Source: Amblyornis subalaris
Taxonomy: Eukaryota > Chordata > Aves > Passeriformes > Ptilonorhynchidae
DNA length: 64,000 bases
Assembly (NCBI GenBank): GCA_018881555.1
Contig: JACAXG010000031.1
Span: 5,639,127 to 5,703,126, forward strand
Direction: 5' to 3'
The notes under the pieces were generated by a model. The model searched no databases. It was not told the origin of the DNA and worked only from the letters and a program-made list of their open reading frames with translations. Position numbers and translations under genes: made by a program. Positions 1 to 13,490 of this stretch are shown here, in pieces (the stretch's first letter is position 1; every line of letters starts with the position of its first letter).

Positions 1-221
1 CAAATGTTGTTCTCGCCCGCANGCTGAGTGCTTTGGGGTCGAAGGGATCCCCTGCCAAGGAGTCTGCCCCGTGTCCCAGTGAAGAGGCTGAGGGTTTTGT
101 GCGTGGCCTGCCCCTGTTCTAACTTGCTGCCAAGTTATCATCACGTGAATTCTCTAAATCAGGATTTCANCATCTCTTTAAAACATCTCCTTTAGCTTGC
201 CTGCAGTGCATTGGAGGCCAC

Positions 222-237
222 GGGGCGGGGGGGGGGG
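222..237 (+). repeat. G-rich homopolymer (G4CG11)
   Basis: GGGGC is followed by 11 G residues. The tract could form G-quadruplex-like structure and is prone to sequencing error. Confidence 0.85.
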
Positions 238-904
238 TCCAGGTGAACTCCGTGGCTTTGACTGTGAAGGCAAACTTAAAAATCTTCAGAGTTCCTTCCC
301 TGGTCTTTGAATCTCTGGCTCCAGNAATAATTAAAGATCAGTTTTCCTGTGGAGTTGGAGGTTTACTCTGGGAGGGGCTGTGGCTTTGGGTGAACAGTAG
401 GTTCTCTTTCTACCTTTTCTAAATTGCCTTTAATTACAAAACTCACTAAGTAGCCAGCAACAGTGAAATCCCCAGGAGTTCCAAATAGCTGCCATGTGTC
501 TTTTTCTCACACTTGCAGAGATTTAGGACGTCTGCCAAAGTCATACAGCAATAAAGGAGCTTAAATATATTAAATGAAATAACATCCATCAAAGCTTAGA
601 GTGCCCTCTCCTCCAGTCCTACTGCTTTATCTGCTCTTCTCCCTCTCCTGACTCACTCTNCCTCCATCCTCTATTGTTTGTAATTGTCTGTTCTTTATTT
701 TCTCTCTCATGTTTCTTTTTTCCCCTTCTTTTAGGAGGAGAAATAGGCAAACTGAGGGAGCCCAGCCTGCTNTCTGCAGAGTTCTCGCTGTGTCTTCTCC
801 TACATACACGTGTATTCCTCAGCTTTCTTTCGCTGTGCCTTTCCCATTCCTTCCTTCCCGCTTCTCCATCACCTCTTCATCTGCGGGTGCTCCCGTCCAC
901 GCTT

Positions 905-1060
905 TGTTCCGCGCAATTACTGTGATTACGAGGGCAGTTCTGCTAATTGTGCAGCGTACAGATGACTCATTAGGTCTGCAATTACGCATTTTCCTGAAGA
1001 GTCGCTGTGGTTGGGGGCCTGATAATAGTTTGGCAGTCTGAAATCTGACCTTTGCCTGTT
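905..1060. promoter_or_regulatory. Candidate enhancer: homeodomain, AP-1 and receptor-like motifs
   Basis: Three TAATTG/CAATTA-type homeodomain cores (about 915, 944 and 979), a full TGACTCA AP-1/CNC-type site (963-969) and TGACCTTTGCC, a nuclear-receptor-like site (1046-1056), lie within 150 bases of unique sequence containing several CpGs. This density is unusual here. Function is inference only. Confidence 0.25.
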
Positions 1061-1513
1061 TGTCATTTCACCGTGAGTGGCTGGAAGGCCGGTCGCTTCT
1101 TTGTAGCGCTGAAAATGAACCAGTTTTGCTCAGGCTGAGACTCTGGCCGTGGGTCATGGTTACAGCTGCCCTGCCCAGCAGCTCCATGTGAGCACGCAGA
1201 TAAGAGTGCTGGATGTGGCCCCAGTTGGGAACGATGTGTGTGCCTTGCTTGGAGCACTTGAGTTGTCCCACTGAAGTCAGTGGAGCTATTTCTGTTGTTG
1301 AAGATCAGGAGTGACTTAAGTACCTTCCTGAATGTGGCACCTAAGAGAGCTGACAGATTTTCTCCCTTAAGCAGCGGCTTTTCTTACACTACAGCTGTTG
1401 CTGGATGTGAAATCTCACTTTTTCTAACATATTCTGGGAGGAGGAGATTAGGAGGTGTCCGAGTTTACCTTCCCAGTTGTTGTTTTACACCAGTTTTTTG
1501 TGAGAAACATGGT

Positions 1514-1556
1514 AAAAAAAAAAAAAAAACAAAACCAACAAACAACACAAAAACAT
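1514..1556 (+). repeat. A16 tract with (AAC)-rich tail
   Basis: Sixteen A residues are followed by an AAC/AAAC-rich stretch. No retroposed sequence was recognised upstream of the tract, so it need not be a retroposon tail. Confidence 0.85.
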
Positions 1557-3609
1557 CAGCACAAAGAATTTCTGAGCCTGTCATCCAGTCTTCCCAAATC
1601 ACCCCCCTGAGTGCATCTCCCAGCTCCTGTATGAGACCAGGAAGGGCAATTAGGTTATACTGGCTGTGAAAGGGAGAACAGATCTGCTCAAAGATGCTGC
1701 TTGATTAAAAGGATGCAGTGATAAGATAGGAGACGTGTAAGTCTGGAGAGGTGATGCAGACACCTGTGGCCAGATGGAAACAGAGTTAATATCCCACTTA
1801 ATGTGAGTGTTTTGGCTTAACTGATAAGCAGGGAAAATGGAAAACAACTGTGCACTGTAATTTTCCAGCACAGTTGACCTATAATATTATTAAAGCTCTT
1901 GAGCAGTCTTGTCCTGAGTGTGATTTCAGACTGCAGGGTTGGGTCAGACAGAGGAGCTCTGGTGAGAAATGGAAGATCAAGTTTGTATAAATTGTACTGG
2001 ACTGAAGAAAAACAGCAAGAAAAAACCCTCTGTTAATTTTCAAAACTTTTCTTTGCTCCAGTCTGGAGAGGTGAGGACATGATGATTTTTTTTTTCCAAA
2101 TTAACCTAAGAAATTCCATACCAGAGCATGAAAATTAAGCTATTTTAATATTATCAGAATCCCCTGAAATTCATACTATGGAACAAAATTTCATTATCAT
2201 GAAATGTTTCAAAATAGACTGAATTTCATCTGCTGCTGGAAATGCTTCTAAGGTTTTCTAACCAGATTTTATTAACTTACATCCATTAAAAAATGATCAT
2301 GCTACACTTTCCCATGTTATAAAGCTTGCAGCAACTGGCAGCAAAGAGGTATTAGCCCAGAATATAACTATGTGAAGGGAATGAAAGAAAAGCAGAAACC
2401 TGAAAATAAAATTTGCACAGAGAAAACATTTGGCAAACCAATCTCAAATTTATTTTTTGAGTAATGGGTTGTTTGTTTCATTTTTATTTGTTTGGATATT
2501 AGCAGCAGATAGAAACCTGGATCAGGGCCTTCAGCAAAGCCCTCTTGTGATTGCTGCTCCACACCAGCCATGGAATGCTTCCAGCACAATCCCACTTAGA
2601 AAGTTAGGGGAGAAAAAATCTACAATCCAGAGAAATCAGGGCATCAGCAATCATTGGCAATTACGTTAAGTGAGATATTGCACTATTTTTCCCCTTAGCC
2701 TCTCTTCCAATTGCCAGAGGAACATCAGCAATAGCTTTACAAGATGTTTAGAAGTGAAAAGAATAAGCTGTGAACATATTTAAGAGAATATTTTTGACTA
2801 TTTCTAATAGTCATTACTAGAAGTGCCTATTATATTTCTTGAGCTGCAGAAAGGCTTCTCCATCTTCAGTGGGTTGTACTCACACAGGGAAAGTCTAATG
2901 AAACTTTATCCCTTCATCTGTGCAGAGATGATTGGTGATCCATTGACCTCGGTTTTCCATTTCTGCTCTTCTAGTGTTTGTGTCCAATCTGGGTTTTGTG
3001 TTTGGACCAGGAAAAATGATTTTTTGCAAATTCTCCCTATCCTTTGGGAAAATGATTCCCCCATAATTTCTCCATGTCCGTCCAACTGGAATGATTTCCT
3101 AATGCTTCTAGGTTTTCTTTATTAGAATTTCTGAACAACAAGTTAATCTGTTTATATGAACCCCTTGCAATTCCCTACATATAAACGTGAGCAATCAGGA
3201 GCTGCTCCCGAAGGTCCTCTCTCACTTCTCTCGTTACTTCTTGGCTTTCTGAGTGTTTCCTGTCTTCTGAGCCTTTCTCCACGAGTTTGACTCCGTGTCT
3301 CAGGGAGTTTTGACCAGAGATATTGGCAGGAAGAGGTTCAGTGGGGCTCCAAAGCCAGGCACTAGCTCTGAGCTCTTCCCAGGGACCTGCCTGCCCTGCT
3401 GGCACCTCTTTAATGAAAGGTGTGACAGCACCCAAAGCTGGTGAGCAGATCTCCCAGCTCCTCAAAACCCTTTGCTATTCCCGACCTTTCTGCCTTGGCC
3501 GACATCCCCTCTTTGTACCCACTAATTCTTCTGCTGAAAGCAGCGCAAGATACTCTGCAAAATGAAAAGTTATTGCCTTGCCTCTGGCATTAGCCTGTCT
3601 GTGGGTCAC

Positions 3610-3985
3610 AAGGCACCGAGACATGTCCGTGGCAGACATATCTTCCCTCCCATCTTGATCCCCGTGGATATGGACTAATCATTCGGTTGTTGCAGCCCTG
3701 ACTTTCTGGCCGCCCCGGCGTCAGCTGACAAAAGCCGCACATCAGCGTGATCCCAGATCGTGTCTGTCACCCAGGGTCACGCAGGATAAGCCGCCAGCTG
3801 TCCGCTCCGCCCAGGCACGGTCCATTGGACACTAACTAAACGGGATTCAGCGCGGCACACATGGAGTCAGGATGCCAAGGTGCCTCGGCTGAGTCGGGCA
3901 AAACGCGCTGGCGCAAATCGCCCTGCCGGTGCAAAACGCATTACGGCAGCTCCCAAATATTTTCAGAATCCGAGANATGAGGTTT
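3610..3985. promoter_or_regulatory. CpG-rich segment, possible enhancer or distal promoter
   Basis: CpG dinucleotides recur every 10-20 bases, against strong CpG depletion on both sides. Visible motifs include TCAGCTGA (an E-box palindrome in GCGTCAGCTGACAA), GCTGAGTCGGGCA (similar to a MAF/NRL half site), and CCATTGG (reversed CCAAT). No TATA box or open frame accompanies it. Confidence 0.3.
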
Positions 3986-4080
3986 AATAAATTAGAGGAT
4001 AACCAGATAACTGATTTCTGGCATATTAGAGAAGGGATCCAAGTGCCTGAAGGGAGAGGTATTTAACCAAGAGAATGCTC

Positions 4081-4100
4081 TTTTTTTTTTTTTTTTTTTT
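4081..4100 (+). repeat. T20 homopolymer
   Basis: An uninterrupted run of 20 T residues lies downstream of GAATGCTC. No element was identified at either side. Confidence 0.95.
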
Positions 4101-7100
4101 GTGGGTGAAAAACCTGATTTGTAGCAACCAAAAGCTGAGTATTTGCTGGATCGTAAGAAGTTTCTTAGTAATTTAGAACTGTGCAAAATAATTATAATTT
4201 TCATTTTAGTTTGCTAAAAACAAAAGCACGCTTCTATCCTCTTTGTTTCTTTTCTAATTCTTGTGAAGAAATCAATTTATTTTTCTGCTTTTAAATGAAC
4301 AGCAAGCCTGGTTAGGGAAANAATTATTTTTGCCAGGAAATGTCATCTTTGCTGTGGAAAGGATTAAGATTCTCCATGAAAATGGAATTTCCCTTCAGAA
4401 GTAATTTAGCAAATAAAAGTGATGGTTTTGTCCAGTGGCTGGAATTATAGCACCTTCCATGTGAAAAGGTTTTTGGCATTAAGCCTTCACCACAGAAAGC
4501 TGAACAGAGCCCCAAGTAAAACTCACANTTGTTCCTGACATAAAACCAACTTCCCAGTTCAAGGAAGGTTTAAGTGCCTGTTCATATCAATGTCATGAAT
4601 TCTTCAGGGATTTATAGTTTTTTTAGAGAGTGTAAAGGAAAGGCAAATTTGGTGCAGGTATAGTCTCTACCCTCATTACTAACAGAGATGAGGATGTCTC
4701 TGTAGGACATCAGTACAAGGAGGATGTACCCTTCAGTACCTTTCCTCTACCAATTATTAATACCTTACAGCTGGCCCTAAAAGCTCCAGATAGTAATAGG
4801 TAACATACAAATGGTCCTTGTCCCCTAAAAACCTGGCAGATTTCAAGGCAGATAAATAACAGAGAAAAACAAATAAAAAAGGATTGCTGTTATCAGTGTG
4901 TAGGTGGGAGGGGAAGGGGAGCACCAAAAGCTTCACTGGTGTGTCCTGAAGGCAGAAGTGGCCACAGGACCTGGTGCCACCCAACCCTAAGATCACTCTC
5001 CCTGTACTTGACTTTGGATTTTCTAGTACCATCCCTTCGTCTTCCTTAAGGATTGGCCTGAACAGCTACAATACACTTTGGATTTGGTTTTTTTCTGCAC
5101 TTATAAACACTCTACCTACCCCTGCTANGCTGTCAGTCCCAGTTCTCTTGGCCTTTCTGTGTCCTTCAGAGGAAAAACTGAGCTGAGGGAAGGACCATTT
5201 TGGATGTTTCCACACGAAGAAGGTTTCCTGAAACCAAGAACTCTTGTGATAGCGATGTAATCTGCACCTCCTGATGGCTTTACTCCCTGCCTCCTTCCCT
5301 GGCCTGTCCAGATGTCCCTNCTTGCTGCTCTGAATGAAGGTTATTACTCCCACGCTGCCATCAGCTATTGATTGAAGTGTAGTTTTTCAAGCTGGAGGCA
5401 GGAGGAAATAGCAGGGAGCAATAAAACCCTAGTTNATCGTGTTAAAGCAGTGTAACATCTCACTAAGAACCAGGTGTGAGCTGAATGAACTGAATAATAG
5501 GCTCCAGTTAGCACTTTGTGAGCACTCTGCTTAATAAAATTAAGACAGGAGGCTGGCAGTCAGCACTGCGCATTCATCTCCCACGGCCGCCCCAGAAAAT
5601 CTAGGATGGAGGCGTGTGTCCAGAGTTAAATCCACAATCTCTTCCATCCAAACTCACCTTTCACCCTCCTCATTTTTTCAAAGCAGTAACATCTTCCTCT
5701 GAAGCTGATTAACTACAGGAGAAAAAAAACAAATCTGGATTTTTTGCCTCCAAAATCTCATCTATACTTTTCAAATTACAGGAGTTTTCTTACACAGAAA
5801 AAAAAGTAGTGTTCCTGAGTCTCTGGCACCCTTTTNATTCAGGAAATTCAATGGGAACTTCAGCATTCACATAGAAATAGCCATGCATAAACACACAGTA
5901 ACTGACATTTTTCCACCCCAAACCACAAAGATATTAGCACTTTTAACCACTTTGGGCCAAATTTCAACTGCTGCTGCTGCCGCCGCCGTGGAAAGAGTGA
6001 GACCCTGTTTACACGAAGTGAGCTCTGCTATAATTTTATCAAAATAGTAGCCTGGGAATGCAGGCATCAATATGGCTATTTGGGTGCAAATTTCCTCACT
6101 GGAAGCTGTTACCCTGGATTTTCAGAAGGGAATGGTCCTCTTGTTACACCAGCAAGACAGGGGAGCCCTTTGGATCCTGGCAGCCACAGCAGGCAGCGAG
6201 GGCTGGGTGGTCCAGCNGAGGAGCCCAGAAACCCTCCAAGCTTAGCAGCTCCACAGGGCAGTGGGAGTGAGTGGACCCTGGCTCTGCCAAGCCTTGTAGA
6301 TGTTATGCTTGTAAAGCAGCCACGACGTATTCCAGTTCAGCGTTTCAGTCCTTAAAATTTTGTGAATGCAAAGCTTGAAGGAGGGAAGCTTTAAACTGGC
6401 TGAGGTCTCAGCTGCTTTACCATTATAATCTTAAAAGTATCCATGGCTTAGTTCAGGCTGCGCAGCCCTCGCTGATGAGGAGGGGTCCTGAAGTCCGGAC
6501 CACTGGCTTGAGCCTACTTTATGACTTCAGTTCTTCCGTGTCTTCTTGTTCTGTGTCTTCTTTGTCCATGTTTGTGCTCNGTAATTTCATGTGAGAATCT
6601 GCTCCTGTGTGAGAACAAGCTTAACTCTGACCCACACTCACAAACTCTGGAATTTTACTGCTGGAATCAGGTTTCTGTGCTTGCTTAAAATAAGTATGAA
6701 TATGCTGATATTTTGGGAATATTGCAAAGAAAGGAATTTTAATAGGGGTTTTGGCAAGCTGGAGTTATGCTTCATGGGTGCAGTAAAGATGGCAAAGAGT
6801 TTCTGTAGGTCTCTGTATGGCTCAGTTCTGGCCCAGACATTTACTTCAGCACTNTTGCTAGTTCTTGTTTAAAAAAGAGTCTGGTCATCCTTTCCCATCT
6901 CATATTTAAATGCAAGTAGTGAAAAAGAGAAAGTAGCACCTCCCCTGTTCTGCTCCTCTGCCACTAGGGATGGATCAGGTACCTCACAAGCTCAGCAAGT
7001 CCCTGGTGGCNTGTGTCAACCCTGGCTCTGTGTTAGGTTCACTCATCTGTAAATGCATGACACTGCTGTCACTCACTGATGATAAACCCACAGAGAGTGC

Positions 7101-8945
7101 TAAGTCTTTGCCCGGTCCTTTGACTCTTCAGTTCTGCACGAGTTATCCAGAGGGAGTCACCTTCCAGAGGAAAAAATGCCCTGCATGGTGGTGGTGAGTT
7201 TTAAAGTGTCAAGTAAACCTCTCCAGATTGCCACAGGAGCAGCATCCTGTGGCAAGGACTGTTTTGCATTTTTTATTGTTACCCAGCACTGTATGTAGCA
7301 CAGAGCTGCCCACGAAGCAGAGTCTCTGCCTAGTGAAAAATAAACNATTATCAGCACAAGTTGTCTGGCTGTTCACGGGTCAGGAGTACGGGAGAGAAAA
7401 GGTCAGAAATAGTTCATATTTCTTTTGTGCTGGGTCTGAGCAGGCACATTCATTGTCCTCTGCCCGAGGCTGCTGGCCACGGGCTGTGGGATTTGCGGCT
7501 GGTGCCACGTTGTCACTGGGGCACTAATTGGGTGAACATTTGAGCAGTGCAGCCTCACCAAGCGATGTGAAGCTGCTGACCAGCCCTGCCAGCGCTGATC
7601 CTCACCTCTGAGCAGCCAGCTGCTGTTAGCTGCAAGTACTTATGTCAGGTGGTAGCCAAAATATCTCTCTCCTTTNGAAAGGCAGGCTCTGTTTTGTCTT
7701 TTGGTTGCACCACCCCAGCATTGCTCTGTATTTCACACCTGCAGAATGAAATCAGAAGAGGCAAAGAATAAAAATAGAGGTGGAGGGTATGTCTGCTATA
7801 CAACTGGGATAGGCATGAACCTTAACTTTCTTCTGGACTTCACATCATTGGTACAGGAGATAATAATGCACTTACTGTGCTGAAAATGCAGAAATTGGGA
7901 AACATAGCATGCTCTTTTACACAATCACCTCTTTATAGACAGCAATTTCCAAGCACTCCAGCTGTTGGTAGTGAAATCTGATCATCCAGCATTAACTCAG
8001 CACCTCAGTCCNTGTATTTTCCAGCCTCACTAGTGCTTGTCCCTTCAGATGCCCCTACTCCCAGCCATACATGCGCACACCACACCTATCACCCAAGATA
8101 TTCAAGTCAGTCCTGTCAAACCTCACACATTTGTACCTCACAACACACTGCAGCAATCCTCCCAAGCCTTGTTCCTTTNTCCAGCAGTGCAAGTACAGAT
8201 TCCCAGAGACGTACCTGCCAAACCAGCCAGGGCTGCACTTAGGCCTCTTCACAGCTGCTTTGCTCAGTGTTTGTAGCCCTTGCATGCACTTACCCAGTGC
8301 ACAAATTATCTTGAGTGGCAACTTCTGCTAAATAAATCTTGNGACTTAATTTTTTTATTCTGAGGACAACTCTTGCATACAACTGCACCTGTACTTATCC
8401 AACTGTACAATTTCTCTTCCTTGAGTATCAATATTCATTTTTTCCCCTCAAGATCCTGGCCAATGCAAAATGAAATTTCCTTCTCTGTTTGCAATATGCT
8501 CNATCACAGGGTATACCAGCGCACCAGGAAGACTTTGTTCCAAGGAAGAGGGCACTTTTCCAAGGAAATCTGTCTAGTTTTATTTTTTACAAGCTGCCAC
8601 TGCCCTGGCAGTACAGTGTTAATATCCACCAGCCTTTCTTGCTACTATGTCTTAGGGAACAGCACTTGATTTACAATTGTATTTTTAAAAAACATTTTGA
8701 AGCAAGCCCCTGGTATTCACAAACCTCATCCCTGGCACCCATTTCTGATGGTCAGAGATCTATTGCATGGGCAGCTGCAGTGACAGGAAAGCTTCCCATC
8801 AGCTCCTAATACGAAGTGGGAAAAAGTCTAGGCTAGATTTTGCTCTGTGGAGCACACAAGCAGTTTCCAGNCACATCCCTGGACATCTGGTTTCTAAATT
8901 GCCTCCAATCTTGTGCCACCCCTCAAATATTTGGCTTAACCCTTT
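4101..8945. other. Non-coding sequence, no gene seen
   Basis: Unique sequence with frequent stops. One segment, 6968-7193, has a pyrimidine-tract acceptor-like border, an ATG at 6970 and GTGGTG|GTGAGT at its end, but encodes nothing recognisable and contains an N. I see no other structure. Confidence 0.6.
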
Positions 8946-9083
8946 TCCAAGGGAGACATTCAAAACACACCTGGACACGTTCCAGTGTCACCTGCTCCGG
9001 GTGACCCTGCCTTGTCAGAGGGGTTGGACTAGATGGTCTCCAGAGGTCCCTTCCAAACCTAACAATTCCGTGATTCTGTGAAA
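8946..9083 (+). mobile_element. CR1 LINE, 5'-truncated 3' end
   Basis: This is the 3' end of a chicken-repeat-1 (CR1) non-LTR retrotransposon. The sequence carries the family's conserved tail in order: GAGACATTCAAAAC near 8953, a CTGGACACGTTCC block near 8971, GGTTGGACTAGATGGTCTC at about 9022-9040, AGAGGTCCCTTCCAAACCT at about 9042-9060, and the terminal octamer-like repeats TTCCGTGA / TTCTGTGA at about 9066-9080. CR1 copies are typically 5'-truncated and end in such short direct repeats rather than poly-A, as seen here. Only about 140 bases remain, so no reverse transcriptase is encoded. The copy differs at scattered positions from the consensus as I remember it, so it is old and inactive. 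No clear target-site duplication is visible. Its presence is the main evidence that the window is avian or reptilian. Confidence 0.9.
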
Positions 9084-9694
9084 TCCANGGGAAAATTCCT
9101 GGAGGTTTCAGTAAGACTAGGTTAAAGCCTTGAATAAACATTGGGAAAAGCTTGCTGCTTCTTTTGTAGGCACATCTCTGNATTTCAGTGACTGCTTTTG
9201 GATTAAGACACTTTTTGAGATAAAAGTGTCGGAACTGAGAACTCTGTGCTGGGCTGACTTGGCTGCCTTAAGCTGCAGTTATTCCCTTTTGAGCAACAGG
9301 GTCAGTGTGGGAAGACCTTAAGGGAATGTGGTCTGAATGACAGAAGAACAGATCAACAACTGTTTTGAAGTTCTAGGTCTGTGCCTTCTGGGTCAGACCA
9401 CCACCAGTATCGGCCTGACTGTGCCCTTCTGATGCCATAGTTGTGCTGATTCATGTCAAATGAGATTCAGGCCTCTTTACCTCCAGAGTCCAATGTGTCT
9501 AAACGATACACAGCCTTCCAGCAGGAAGTGAAGCCTCCCCTGTGTTGCATTGGAAAGACTCTTTGGGAAAGTGTTTTAATCTTCTGTCATAGATCCTTGT
9601 AGCATCTTCCAGTTGGCAAGTCAGGGGATTGCTGAGACAGAGGTTGCATCTTAAGAGCCATCAAAGGTGTTATTTTCTATGAATTTTCAACTTG

Positions 9695-9785
9695 AATAAC
9701 TTTGGAAAAAACAGAATATTAACAGAGTTGTCCAGGGTCACGTAGGAACGTGGCGACAGAGACTTTGATGGAAATTGTACATTAT
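9695..9785 (+). mobile_element. Possible MIR-like relic
   Basis: GAGTTGTCCAGGGTCACGTA at about 9726-9745, followed by GGAACGTGGCGACAGAGACT and GATGGAAATTGTAC, resembles the MIR core block 'acttgcccagggtcacacaggaagtggcagagctgggatttgaac'. Only this one block is convincing, and the upstream part is not clearly alignable. Confidence 0.2.
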
Positions 9786-10074
9786 TTCTCCTTGACTGCT
9801 CTGAGAGGTTCATGTGAACATGGTCAGTAGCCCTGGAGTGATGCCTTTGCTGGTGATTTCAAAGCATGCATCTTATGGCTGTGTTACTGGAAATGTTTTA
9901 TTTTACTAGTCACAAGGCAGCATTTGGATAAATGCCACTAAAAAAGGTGCCATTGTCTTCTGTGGCTCTTTAAACACATCAATCACATGTCCTAAGTTTC
10001 CACTGGTTCCAGTGTTGTGATGTGTGGGTAGAGCAGCAGGTGCAGAGCAAAGGCAGGGACAAAATGGTTAAAAC

Positions 10075-10260
10075 AATCTTTAAAACCAGAAAAAAATCTA
10101 AAATACCTTGCTGCTTAATTTAAAATTTAAGTAAGTGTTTAAAAGTGAGTACTGTGACTGGTAGGAGAAAAAAATAACAAAAATTAAAAGAAACAGTAAG
10201 ATTAGTTACTGAAAAAAAAAACAACCAAATCATTAAAATACAAGGCTAAATGTTTGAAAG
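10075..10260 (+). repeat. A-rich low-complexity region
   Basis: Repeated A runs of 5-10 bases (near 10089, 10168 and 10211) with few G or C residues make a low-complexity block. No element was identified. Confidence 0.7.
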
Positions 10261-13200
10261 AAATTATGTGTTAGACCTTGGAGTCAAATGGTTCATTTCC
10301 TGATCCGTTAAAACCTTCCTTCCTCAAGAGTAACTGGCATTTGCAAAGTTCTGCCCTAGAGGGGTGTTCAGGTAATAAAGGAGAAAGGATCCAGAGGCAG
10401 GTGAAGAAAAGAGTTCCGAGAGAATCTTCCAAAGCTGCTTGGCTTGTTTACACATTCACAAAGGTGGTTGTTTACTTTGCATTCACAGCTCTGCATACAC
10501 ACATAGAAAATGCTGCATCAGACAATATTCAGGACTGTTTAGAGTTTAGAAATTTGTTAGACTAAATTTAATAGCCAGAAAAATATTTTATTTGTCCCCA
10601 GAGGAGGTTAAAAGAGCATCACGATGGTGCATTCTGTCTTAAGTGTCTGAAGGGATGCCAACACACAGTTTTTTTGCTGGTTCTGTGAGGCTGAGGTTAA
10701 ATATCTGCTTTAAAAACAGTTATTGCTCTCACACAGCCCTTGTTGTGTGGCAGCTGATCTCAGAGCATTTAGCTGAGTAGGTTGTTGCTGTTATTCTGCT
10801 TGTGCCCACGGGGCAAATCCAGGAGTGGGGGGCCATGCAGATCCAAGAATACGAGGGGCTACAATACACACGAGTATAATGATAGAGAAAGTTCTACTTT
10901 ACATCTCATAACCATCATGAAGACATCTCGTTATAAANAAAAATTAGGTCTTTCATCACCAAAAGCAACGCTGCTCACCAATGAACCAATGATTAGTCCA
11001 TGTCAAGGGTNTGGGTTGATCCATGCTTTTTCCTTGTAGCGTGTCTGGATTGTTAATGGGATTTAGGNAGCTAAAGTTGAAGTAAACCCAATGAGGTTTT
11101 ATTGTCTAAAAGCAGATAAAACCTGGATGTGGGTTCTTTCATCAGGCATTAGAAGTCAATGCTTCTGGGCTTAAGCAGCCCTCTTGGATCACATGGATCA
11201 GTACCACCAGTTTTACACTTTGGTCGCCCTGTTTTCTGTTCAGCTGAAACTCTCAGCTTGTGCCAGTGTTCCCAAGAGCCCTCCTGGAAATGTTGATAGC
11301 CATGGATGAGAACAGGGAAGTCCATATACTTTTGCAGGGGCCGGATCCCAGAGCCTTCCGTGGGCCCTGGCTCAGGCACGTTTGCACAAACATCCTGCGC
11401 CAGTCGCCCAGCTCCAAGGAGGGAGTGTTAAACAGATCACACCGATTTTCTCAAGGTTCCTGGATCCTCCAGAGCGTCAGAAAACAAACCTTGAGGCCTC
11501 TTATGTGAGCAATCATTGTGTGCATGGAATGTGAAACATTTCCAATCGGTGGAGGCAGGCTCAGTTGCATATACTGTACAAACACACACAAACACCATGT
11601 GGAAATAATAAATGTGTTTATGATGGAGATCTGTGCTTCCTTTATTATTTTAGGATTTTGTCTGGATTTGAAACAATTGTTAAGAGCATTAGCTTCAGTC
11701 TTTCATTACTAACATACTCATAATACTGACTTCACCTACTAAGGCAGCTGTACTCCCTCTTAGCATATATTCAATTATTTTTAAACATACCAGTTGTTCA
11801 TACACAAATATGCAATATTTAGGAAGTTTAATGGCCAAACTGGGATTAAGTACTGGTCTCAAGTATCCTTCAGTTCTTTTAACCTTTGACTGTTGAATTC
11901 AAATTTATTTATCAAATAAATTCAGGTACTNGAATTTAGGAGTGGGGAAATTGTCTGGTTTGTAAAAGTCTCAGTCCTCCTCTTAGTTTCTGAGGCAATC
12001 CTTCCAGTTTTGCAGCTTGGGTTCAAATTTAGTGTAGCTCCAAAGGTACATTTGTTACGTCCTCCTGGTGCTGCAGCTCCCTGTGCCTGGTGGGAGTGGG
12101 GTTGTGCAAGATCCGGGAAGTTCATTGCCTGTGCTGTCAACTCATGAAAAGGGGCTTTTTCTGCATGTTTTCCCTATTTGAACATAAGGAGTTACTAGTA
12201 TATTTACCTAAACCTTACTAAAATATTTAAGTAAAATTTATTTTTCATGAAAATTGCCGTTCTTTCAACTGGATTTTGAAATTTCTTTGTGAAACGCCCA
12301 TCCCTAAAATGTAGTATTTCGTGTCAGGTTGACTGTAACATTTAATTTGTTCTGAACTGAACTTTTCTCCTGTCTTTTTTTTTTTGTGTCTCAAAATAAT
12401 TAGCCGGTGTTTCTGTTTCAGATTAAGTCATCATAGCTTGTCAGTGAATGAAGAGAATCGGTTTCTTGCCCAGCACAATAATTGCTATTCCATAAAGTGC
12501 TTCAGTAACATTGTGAGTGTGGAGGCCTTTATGAAATGTCAGGGCTTCTGTGATGAAAAACCTATGGATTTTTTCCAGCTAATGGAGATTTTTCATCGTG
12601 CAGTTGAGGAAAATGTGGACTTTTAGACCCAAAATCATCCTTGGTCTGTGCGCAGTGCAAACACCCTCCTTCCATTTCNTTCCCAAACTCGCTTTGGTGG
12701 TGGGATATGGGAAGAGCAGAGGCATGGACCTGGTTTTCCTACAGGGATGCATGCAAAATAGATGTGGCAGTGGAACCACAAGCTGTTCAGAAAGTACCAT
12801 GAATGATGCATGGGAGGTGTAAATCTGATGTACACCTTCCATAATCCTGGAATATACAGTACTCGCATAAAATCCCTACCTTTTGTACACGGAGAGCCTT
12901 GAGGACACTCAGTGCTCTTAACCAAGCACTGCTTCCCATCCACACACAAAGCAACTGATGCAGAAACTCCATACAAGGATTGGGGAGAAGGATGAAGCCC
13001 ATTTTTAGGATGGGTTTATTTTTATCTTTTTTGGGAAGAGTTTATCATCCCATTTTTTTATATCTCCCACCAATGAAAGCTCAGAATGACTGAAATAGCA
13101 CAGTCTGTTGGAGTGAATTCTTCCCCAGGAGACTGATTTTGTTTTATTATTACTGAAGAGAGCAGGAATTTATTAAACCTCAAAAAGTGGAGGAATTGGA

Positions 13201-13490
13201 ACTTTCCTGCCAAGGTAGACATATTCCCAAGCTGCTCCAGTCCTTCCTGAGAAGCTCTTTTACTGACTTTCCCGTGTAGAGGAGAGGCACAATTTTGTCC
13301 ATATTGTCAGCTGACAAATAAAACAACCAAATTCAGAAAGGGGGAGGAGAGGGAAAATTTGCTCAAAAATATATTTAAAGACATGAGCTTTCATGTAGAG
13401 GAGTTTGTTTGGTGAGAAATGGATCTCTTGCTACAGGCTCCAATTTAAACTGGCTGACCTAGAAGGAAGAAAGTGCCTGGGAAAGAATGA

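Larger units (their letters stand above)
1..4080. other. Non-coding sequence, no gene seen
   Basis: Apart from the G-rich tract, the A16 tract, the motif cluster near 0.9-1.06 kb and the CpG-rich block at 3.6-4.0 kb, this is unique AT-rich sequence. The part between 600 and 850 is pyrimidine-rich on the plus strand. Frames are short and unrecognised. Confidence 0.6.

Noticed and set aside
3768..3792. CACCCAGGGTCACGCAGG as a MIR core block
   Set aside because: Single short block inside a CpG-rich segment, with no neighbouring MIR blocks.
12005..12030. GGGTTCAAATTTAG resembling a tRNA B box
   Set aside because: No A box at the right distance, no acceptor stem pairing and no anticodon arm.
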